A stretch of DNA of 5,333 nt. It comes from Prevotellaceae bacterium. Its GTDB lineage: Bacteria > Bacteroidota > Bacteroidia > Bacteroidales > UBA932. The stretch lies in assembly GCA_031289995.1 (NCBI GenBank), contig JAITOI010000001.1, forward strand, positions 1 through 5,333. The letters are read 5' to 3'. Below, piece by piece: positions 1-2,966 of this stretch. The translations under genes and the position numbers were made by a program. The first letter of the stretch is position 1. Each line of letters begins with the position of its first letter. The notes under the pieces were generated by a model. That model was given only the letters and a program-made list of their open reading frames with translations. It was not told where the DNA came from and ran no database searches.

Positions 1-151
1 TTATGCTCCCGAGGTCGTTGGAGCGACCGCCAAACAAGCCAGGGCCTCGCTTGTTGCCGAGCATATCGGCGAGCACAAAGCTGAGAATGGCAAAGCCGAT
101 CGCGGCCACCAGCAGCCCGGCTCTTTTCCTGAGTGATTCTAATACCGTCAT
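1..151 (-). CDS. PpiD/SurA-like membrane-anchored peptidyl-prolyl isomerase, N-terminus only (partial)
   Basis: The minus strand reads from an ATG at 151 for 50 codons to the window edge without a stop. The peptide begins MTVLESLRKRAGLL, continues with one hydrophobic segment (about residues 11-30, rich in L, V, A, I and F), and then a G/N/R-rich stretch ending NDLGSI. A short basic N-terminus, a single uncleaved membrane helix and a hydrophilic linker are typical of Bacteroidota SurA_N/PpiD-type proteins, which are inner-membrane-anchored periplasmic chaperone/isomerases that help fold envelope proteins. The catalytic parvulin domains would lie outside the window, so the function is inferred from the N-terminus alone. 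The leader has no SD sequence, only A/T-rich sequence, as is usual in this phylum. A well-placed promoter lies at 217-247. Another single-pass membrane protein cannot be excluded. Confidence 0.72.
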   Translation of the reverse strand, partial: MTVLESLRKRAGLLVAAIGFAILSFVLADMLGNKRGPGLFGGRSNDLGSI

Positions 152-193
152 CTACACAATATTTTTTTGAGGTTTTACGATTTTGTTTACTTA

Positions 194-213
194 CCCCATT
201 CTAAAAAATGGGG
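194..213 (-). promoter_or_regulatory. Stem-loop at the predicted 5' end of the isomerase transcript
   Basis: CCCCATT (194-200) and AATGGGG (207-213) form a 7-bp stem with a 6-nt loop. The minus-strand -7 element lies at 217-224, so transcription should begin near 211-213. The mRNA would then open directly with this hairpin, about 45 nt before the start codon. A 5'-terminal stem could stabilise the transcript; that role is inference. It lacks a following T-tract in the right place, so I do not call it a terminator. Confidence 0.4.
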
Positions 214-216
214 CTA

Positions 217-247
217 CAAAGGTAGTATTTTTTGTTTAGCTCCCAAA
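217..247 (-). promoter_or_regulatory. Bacteroidota sigma-70-type promoter for the minus-strand isomerase gene
   Basis: Read on the minus strand, TTTG (244-247) is followed after 19 nt by TACCTTTG (217-224). This is an exact match to the phylum's TTTG / TAnnTTTG promoter with normal spacing. The expected transcription start is near 211-213, giving a leader of about 60 nt. Confidence 0.72.
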
Positions 248-258
248 ATGTTTTTGGG
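242..258. repeat. Inverted repeat overlapping the minus-strand -33 element
   Basis: CCCAAAA (242-248) and TTTTGGG (252-258) are perfect 7-nt inverted arms around TGT. The left arm contains the -33 CAAA (minus-strand TTTG) of the isomerase promoter. This dyad could be an operator, but it may simply be a by-product of the AT-rich sequence; no known operator consensus is recognised. Confidence 0.35.
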
Positions 259-286
259 GTGGAGGCTAAAACTTTTGCCCAATGGC

Positions 287-319
287 TTTGCTTCATTGTC
301 AGAAAAAAGCCTACCTTTG
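287..319 (+). promoter_or_regulatory. Bacteroidota sigma-70-type promoter for the 98-aa protein gene
   Basis: TTTG (287-290), a 21-nt spacer and TACCTTTG (312-319) match the TTTG / TAnnTTTG consensus exactly. Transcription should start near 325, giving a leader of about 20 nt before the ATG at 347. The promoter stands back-to-back with the minus-strand promoter at 217-247, and the two -33 elements are about 40 nt apart. Confidence 0.72.
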
Positions 320-346
320 CCCCGCAAAACTAAACACCTGTAAGCA

Positions 347-643
347 ATGAACACCGTATCTACAGCTGGGCTTTCGGCCCGCAAACATACTACCATATCA
401 GCGTCTGAGCGCGAGCAATTGGAGCGCTATGGCGTAGAGTTCGACGAAAATGGCGAGCCAAATTGCTACTCCGTCAGCGAGTGGTTTGACGAGCTAGACA
501 AGCTGCTAATTGCCCACTATGGCGAGGAATTTCGCACGATGGTAAACGAGACTCGTCGCGAATGGAACGCCGATGGGATATGGCATTTCGATATGCTTTC
601 GGAAGTCCCGCAGGGACGGCACTTTATTAACCGTAGGCTTTAG
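347..643 (+). CDS. Small uncharacterised protein (98 aa) with a repeat-encoded C-terminal tail
   Basis: I do not recognise the family. The product is soluble and acidic in its middle part, with no signal peptide or membrane segment. After an S/T-rich N-terminus (residues 1-20) comes a helical-looking charged region containing ERYGVEFDENGEP (26-38), SEWFDELDKLLIAHYGEEF (44-62) and NETRREWNADGIWHF (67-81). The last 14 codons (SEVPQGRHFINRRL) lie in or beside a dispersed palindromic repeat, and the TAG stop sits inside the hairpin at 630-651. The ancestral protein therefore probably ended differently, and the functional core is likely residues 15-84. A consensus promoter about 22 nt upstream, and no better ORF in the interval, support it as a real gene. 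There is no SD sequence before the ATG. The gene converges on the dipeptidase gene. No function is proposed. Confidence 0.62.
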   Translation: MNTVSTAGLSARKHTTISASEREQLERYGVEFDENGEPNCYSVSEWFDELDKLLIAHYGEEFRTMVNETRREWNADGIWHFDMLSEVPQGRHFINRRL

Positions 644-651
644 CCTACGGT
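630..651. repeat. Internal palindrome of the repeat, spanning a stop codon
   Basis: CCGTAGGCT (631-639) pairs with AGCCTACGG (642-650). A630-T651 extends this to a 10-bp stem with a 2-nt loop on the DNA (in RNA a wider loop would open). The TAG stop of the 98-aa gene (641-643) lies in the loop and descending arm. No T-tract follows, so it is not an intrinsic terminator on the plus strand. Confidence 0.7.
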
Positions 652-669
652 AGCGGAATAGAGACGCTG

Positions 670-720
670 AAAGTCCCGCAGGGACGACACTTGAGAAAGG
701 TGTCGTCCCTGCGGGACTTT
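670..720. terminator. Perfect 21-bp inverted repeat, probable two-way terminator between convergent genes
   Basis: The 21 nt at 670-690 are exactly complementary to 700-720, with a 9-nt loop (691-699). The stem is GC-rich in the middle and ends in AAA/TTT. On the plus strand it finishes in four T residues (718-721), and on the minus strand in three. It lies precisely between the ends of two convergent genes and directly abuts the dipeptidase stop codon (721-723). A short U-tract after a very stable stem suits termination in both directions. Termination is inferred; the hairpin itself is seen. It is also part of the dispersed repeat. Confidence 0.6.
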
Positions 721-1467
721 TCACCACACCGCCCTATACCTCCTCTCCGCCTCGCCCCGCGTGCAGGCCTCGAAGTGCCACCACTCGTTGCCGATGGCGC
801 GGAAACCCGCATGTAACATGGCTTGGCGAAGCAGCTGGCGGTTGGCGTGCTGGTCGCGGCGCAGCAGGCCGCGGCGTAGCATTTCGCGCTCGCGCTTGGG
901 CGCTGCCAGCGCACCAGGGTCGTCCACGGCGCTGCCAAAGTCAAGCTCGGTGCGGGTGGGCAGGTCAACCAGCGACACGTCAACCGCCACGCCGTAGGTG
1001 TGCATGGAGATGCGCGAGGGAGGCGTGAATAGGTAGCTCAAGCCGCAGGTTTGCGCCAGCTCCCAGCACTGCAGCTGCACGCGCTGAGGCCGCACGGCAT
1101 CGCGCACCAGCAGGCTCAAGCGGGGGTTGTAGTGGCGGATATATTGCTGTGCTCGCGCCAGCTTTTGCGCCGCGTCGCGCTGTAGGTAAGCCTCGCTGAA
1201 GTCGTGGTAGAGCTGAACGTGCAGCAAATTTTTGGTGGATGCGTAGGCCAGCTGCACCGCTATATCCGGCGCGTAAACCTTGACGTTGACCAAGCCTTGA
1301 GCCTCCAAGCGCGAGCACTCGGCACACTTGCGAGGCGGCGCCGGCTGTCGGTTTGCGGCTGGGCGGACGTTGGCCTGCGGTCTAACGTTGGCCGCACGCG
1401 ACTTGCTGCGAGGCGCGTCAGCATTGGGATGGGAGATGGAGAGGAGGGCGGTGAGCAGGAGTAGCAT
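721..1467 (-). CDS. Exported D-Ala-D-Ala dipeptidase, VanX/DdpX type (peptidase family M15D)
   Basis: This 248-aa zinc peptidase should cleave D-alanyl-D-alanine released from cell-wall precursors or turnover. The hallmark residues are present. SMHTYGVAVD carries S154, H156 and D163. NEWWHFE carries the catalytic-base candidate E228 and zinc ligand H231. DAVRP carries R126, matching the transition-state arginine of VanX. Spacings (H to D of 7, E to H of 3) equal those of VanX. The N-terminus is a hydrophobic signal-like segment (MLLLLTALLSIS) ending NADA, consistent with signal-peptidase cleavage, although the usual basic n-region is missing. A low-complexity linker with two ANVRP copies (26-30, 32-36) and a CAEC pair (48-51) precedes the domain (about 58-248). 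I chose ATG 1467; a TTG at 1497 would overlap the promoter -7 element. No vanR/S/H/A genes are nearby, so a housekeeping role is more likely than glycopeptide resistance. Confidence 0.87.
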   Translation of the reverse strand: MLLLLTALLSISHPNADAPRSKSRAANVRPQANVRPAANRQPAPPRKCAECSRLEAQGLVNVKVYAPDIAVQLAYASTKNLLHVQLYHDFSEAYLQRDAAQKLARAQQYIRHYNPRLSLLVRDAVRPQRVQLQCWELAQTCGLSYLFTPPSRISMHTYGVAVDVSLVDLPTRTELDFGSAVDDPGALAAPKREREMLRRGLLRRDQHANRQLLRQAMLHAGFRAIGNEWWHFEACTRGEAERRYRAVW

Positions 1468-1487
1468 TGGCGTTGCGGTGTTCAAAA

Positions 1488-1521
1488 TTTGCGGCAAAGA
1501 TACGGATTATTGCTAACTTCG
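1488..1521 (+). promoter_or_regulatory. Promoter for prfB
   Basis: TTTG (1488-1491), a 22-nt spacer and TAACTTCG (1514-1521) fit the Bacteroidota consensus with one mismatch (TTCG for TTTG) and a slightly long spacer. The start of transcription should be near 1527, leaving an A/T-rich leader of about 20 nt that ends in a run of A directly before the ATG at 1548. Confidence 0.6.
1495..1502 (-). promoter_or_regulatory. -7 element for the dipeptidase gene
   Basis: The minus strand reads TATCTTTG, an exact TAnnTTTG. It predicts a transcript start near 1489 and a leader of about 22 nt to ATG 1467. No good TTTG is present at the -33 position (around 1522-1526), so the promoter may be weak or activator-dependent. 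The element lies inside the spacer of the plus-strand prfB promoter. Confidence 0.55.
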
Positions 1522-1547
1522 CAGCCTAATTTTTAGCCAACAAAAAA

Positions 1548-2639
1548 ATGATTACAGCTGAGCAAGCCAAAGAATTGGTCAAGCGCGAGCAGGCGCTGTG
1601 GAGGTGTCTTGACGTGGAGGGCAAGCAAATTCGCTTCGAGGAGGAGGAGAGCAAAACGCACGCACCCAACTTTTGGGATGACGCCAAAAAGGCCGAACAT
1701 CAGCTGCGCCTCGTGGCGGGCATCAAGGCCTGGCTGACCATGTACGCCAACGTGAAGCAGCAGGTGGACGACCTGAACGTGCTGCTCGAATTTGCCAAGG
1801 CTGGCGAGGCTTCGGACGCGGAGGTGGAGCAGCAGTACGCCCTCGCGCTCGCCGCCGTGGAGGAGCTGGAGATGCGCAACATGCTGCGCAACGAGGAGGA
1901 CAAGCTAGGCGCAATTCTCAAAATCAACTCGGGCGCAGGAGGCACCGAAAGCCTCGACTGGGCGCAGATGCTGATGCGCATGTACCTGCGCTGGGGCGAG
2001 CGCTACGGCTACACCACCAAAATTGTGGACGTGCAGGACGGCGAGGAGGCAGGCATAAAGTCAGCAACCATCGAGCTTGAGGGTGAGTACGCCTACGGCT
2101 TTTTGAGGAGCGAAAACGGCGTGCACCGGCTGGTGCGCATCTCGCCGTTCAACGCGCAGGGCAAGCGCCAGACTACGTTTGCGTCGGTGTTCGTGTCGCC
2201 CGCGGTGGACGACAGCATCGACATCGTGGTTGGCCAAAGCGACATCAAATGGGACACCTACCGCTCGAGCGGCGCCGGTGGCCAAAACGTGAACAAGGTG
2301 GAGACGGGCGTGCGCTTGTACCACGTCCCCACAGGGATTGTGATTGAGAACACCGAAACGCGCTCGCAGCTGCAGAACAAGGAAAATGCGCTGCGCATTT
2401 TGCGCTCGCAGCTGTACGAGCTGGAGCTGCGCAAGCGGCGCGAAGTGCAGGACGAGATTGAGGGGCAGAAGAAGAAAATAGAGTGGGGGTCGCAAATTCG
2501 TAGCTACGTGCTGCACCCCTACAAGCTGGTGAAAGACCACCGCACCGGCCACGAATCCTCGAACGCGCAGGCGGTGCTGGACGGCGACTTTCAGGAGTTC
2601 GTAAAAGCCTACCTGATGGACGCCGGAGGCGAGCAGTAG
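1548..2639 (+). CDS. prfB: Peptide chain release factor 2 (RF2), single-frame form
   Basis: RF2 reads UGA and UAA stop codons in the ribosomal A site and triggers release of the finished protein. The 363-aa product has the normal length. It has an N-terminal coiled domain (about 1-115), then the conserved [20 protein letters not shown] block (127-146). The RF2-specific stop-codon-reading tripeptide SPF is at 199-201, within [14 protein letters not shown]. The peptidyl-transferase GGQ motif is at 244-246 in [11 protein letters not shown]. The C-terminal [11 protein letters not shown] and KDHRTG blocks follow (311-334). Position 240, just before SGAGGQ, is serine and aligns with the variable residue 246 of E. 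coli RF2. The gene reads through codons 18-22 (W-R-C-L-D) in one frame, where most bacterial prfB genes need a +1 frameshift. ATG 1548 agrees with the family N-terminus MIT(A/I)-. The gene is alone, divergent from the dipeptidase gene. Confidence 0.97.
   Translation: MITAEQAKELVKREQALWRCLDVEGKQIRFEEEESKTHAPNFWDDAKKAEHQLRLVAGIKAWLTMYANVKQQVDDLNVLLEFAKAGEASDAEVEQQYALALAAVEELEMRNMLRNEEDKLGAILKINSGAGGTESLDWAQMLMRMYLRWGERYGYTTKIVDVQDGEEAGIKSATIELEGEYAYGFLRSENGVHRLVRISPFNAQGKRQTTFASVFVSPAVDDSIDIVVGQSDIKWDTYRSSGAGGQNVNKVETGVRLYHVPTGIVIENTETRSQLQNKENALRILRSQLYELELRKRREVQDEIEGQKKKIEWGSQIRSYVLHPYKLVKDHRTGHESSNAQAVLDGDFQEFVKAYLMDAGGEQ
1599..1613 (+). other. Relic of the prfB programmed +1 frameshift site
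   Basis: The codons are TGG AGG TGT CTT GAC (W18-D22). The E. coli site is AGG GGG TAT CTT T GA C. An SD-like GGAGG, a 3-nt spacer and CTT are all kept. The extra T that creates the in-frame TGA is absent, so CTT is followed directly by GAC. The protein position (LRGYLD in E. coli, LWRCLD here) is the same. This gene should therefore not be autoregulated by RF2 level. The motif is seen in the sequence; its status as a relic is inferred. Confidence 0.7.
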
Positions 2640-2640
2640 C

Positions 2641-2691
2641 GCGGCTTTGCGGCTTTGCGATATGCGACGTGCGACGTGCGATGTGCGACGC
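2641..2691. repeat. Short-period tandem array: two GCGGCTTT units then five GCGAYGT-type heptamers
   Basis: GCGGCTTT is repeated exactly at 2641-2648 and 2649-2656. Five 7-nt units follow: GCGATAT, GCGACGT, GCGACGT, GCGATGT and GCGACGC (2657-2691). The array starts one base after the prfB stop codon. TTGCGGC (2647-2653) and GCCGCAA (2690-2696) can form a 7-bp stem around the heptamers. It has no credible coding content. Such arrays are prone to slippage and are probably neutral or weakly structured 3' sequence. Confidence 0.75.
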
Positions 2692-2698
2692 CGCAATC

Positions 2699-2730
2699 TT
2701 CAAATTTTCAAATCCCCAAACCTTCAAATC
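2699..2730. repeat. Tandem array of four 8-nt TTCAAATC-type units
   Basis: The units are TTCAAATT (2699-2706), TTCAAATC (2707-2714), CCCAAACC (2715-2722, diverged) and TTCAAATC (2723-2730). The array is AT-rich, in contrast with the GC-rich heptamer array 7 nt upstream. From general familiarity, TTCAAAT-type octamer arrays are common between genes in Bacteroidota. No function is assigned. Confidence 0.75.
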
Positions 2731-2863
2731 GTAGATGTGCTACATGCCAAACGTTTGCATACCTGCAATACCTTTCCAAAGTTTTTGCTCACAACTTTTC
2801 AACCGCCATACCGCCGCTAACACTTAGCCACTTAATAATTTGTTCATAACTGCTGTGTTAAAA
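2731..2863. other. Non-coding spacer upstream of nrdJ
   Basis: No ORF with support, RNA gene or intrinsic terminator is seen here. The only structured element is the perfect 10-bp palindrome CAAACGTTTG (2748-2757), flanked by ATGC and GCAT. It could bind a dimeric regulator, but no known consensus was recognised and I found no NrdR-box pair. A GCCACTT at 2827-2833 resembles a cobalamin-riboswitch B12 box by one mismatch, but lies upstream of the predicted transcript start. Confidence 0.5.
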
Positions 2864-2896
2864 ATTGGGTGGTGGCAAAAAATCATTGTACTTTCG
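2864..2896 (+). promoter_or_regulatory. Promoter for nrdJ
   Basis: ATTG (2864-2867), a 21-nt spacer and TACTTTCG (2889-2896) fit the Bacteroidota consensus with one mismatch in each box. Transcription would start near 2902, about 65 nt before the nrdJ ATG. Confidence 0.6.
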
Positions 2897-2906
2897 CGGC
2901 TCAAAA

Positions 2907-2963
2907 ATGGCGGCTGTGGCTGCCCAAAAATTGACGTTTAATGTGTTTTCAAACCAGGAATAA
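2907..2963 (+). CDS. Possible 18-codon leader ORF upstream of nrdJ
   Basis: An ATG at 2907 opens the peptide MAAVAAQKLTFNVFSNQE, closed by TAA at 2961-2963, three nt before the nrdJ start and in the same frame. The ATG lies only about 5 nt after the predicted transcript start, so it would be translated almost leaderless. The ORF covers the nrdJ SD sequence, so its translation could couple to or interfere with nrdJ initiation. A 6-bp stem (2909-2914 with 2919-2924, one G-T pair) lies in its first codons. It may equally be chance. It holds no run of one codon that would suggest amino-acid attenuation. Confidence 0.3.
   Translation: MAAVAAQKLTFNVFSNQE
2956..2960 (+). promoter_or_regulatory. Shine-Dalgarno-like site for nrdJ
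   Basis: AGGAA lies 6 nt before the ATG at 2967. This is notable because the other starts in the window have none. It favours ATG 2967 over the in-frame ATG at 3006, which has no such site. Confidence 0.5.
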
Positions 2964-2966
2964 TCT

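Larger units (their letters stand above)
603..720. repeat. Composite dispersed palindromic repeat (three copies of a GTCCC-GCA-GGGAC core)
   Basis: AAGTCCCGCAGGGACG occurs at 603-618 and again at 671-686, offset by 68 nt. It occurs once more inverted at 704-719. Each core is itself a small palindrome (GTCCC, GCA loop, GGGAC). Between the first two copies lies a second palindrome at 630-651. Similar GTCCCGCAGGGAC-bearing units are, from general familiarity, scattered between genes in Bacteroidota and resemble REP elements. No transposase lies in the window, so how it moves is unknown. It fills the whole gap between two convergent genes. Confidence 0.8.

Noticed and set aside
152..168. ACACAATATT resembling half of an NrdR box
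   Set aside because: It lies in the leader of the isomerase gene, not near nrdJ, and lacks the second box and proper spacing.
506..983. Minus-strand ORFs of 73 and 112 codons through the repeat region
   Set aside because: Their sequences are translations of the palindromic repeat (e.g. VPSLRDF, CRPCGTF) joined to out-of-frame parts of the dipeptidase gene.
721..1467. A vancomycin-resistance locus, because of the VanX-type enzyme
   Set aside because: No vanH, vanA/B ligase or vanRS genes are adjacent. The protein has an export-like N-terminus, whereas VanX of resistance operons is cytoplasmic.
1468..1497. Longer dipeptidase start at TTG 1497
   Set aside because: The TTG lies within the minus-strand -7 promoter element, upstream of the predicted transcript start. 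The ATG at 1467 directly precedes the hydrophobic signal segment.
2061..2727. Overlapping minus-strand ORFs of 211 and 160 codons across the 3' half of prfB
   Set aside because: They lie opposite a certain RF2 gene, have no promoter or family features, and begin inside the tandem repeat arrays.
2769..2776. TACCTTTC as an additional nrdJ -7 element
   Set aside because: The final G is replaced by C, and no TTTG lies at the right distance (the nearest is 11 nt away). The promoter at 2864-2896 fits better.
2827..2833. B12-box-like GCCACTT, suggesting a cobalamin riboswitch for the B12-dependent reductase
   Set aside because: It has one mismatch to the core, no surrounding riboswitch stems were recognised, and it lies upstream of the predicted nrdJ promoter.
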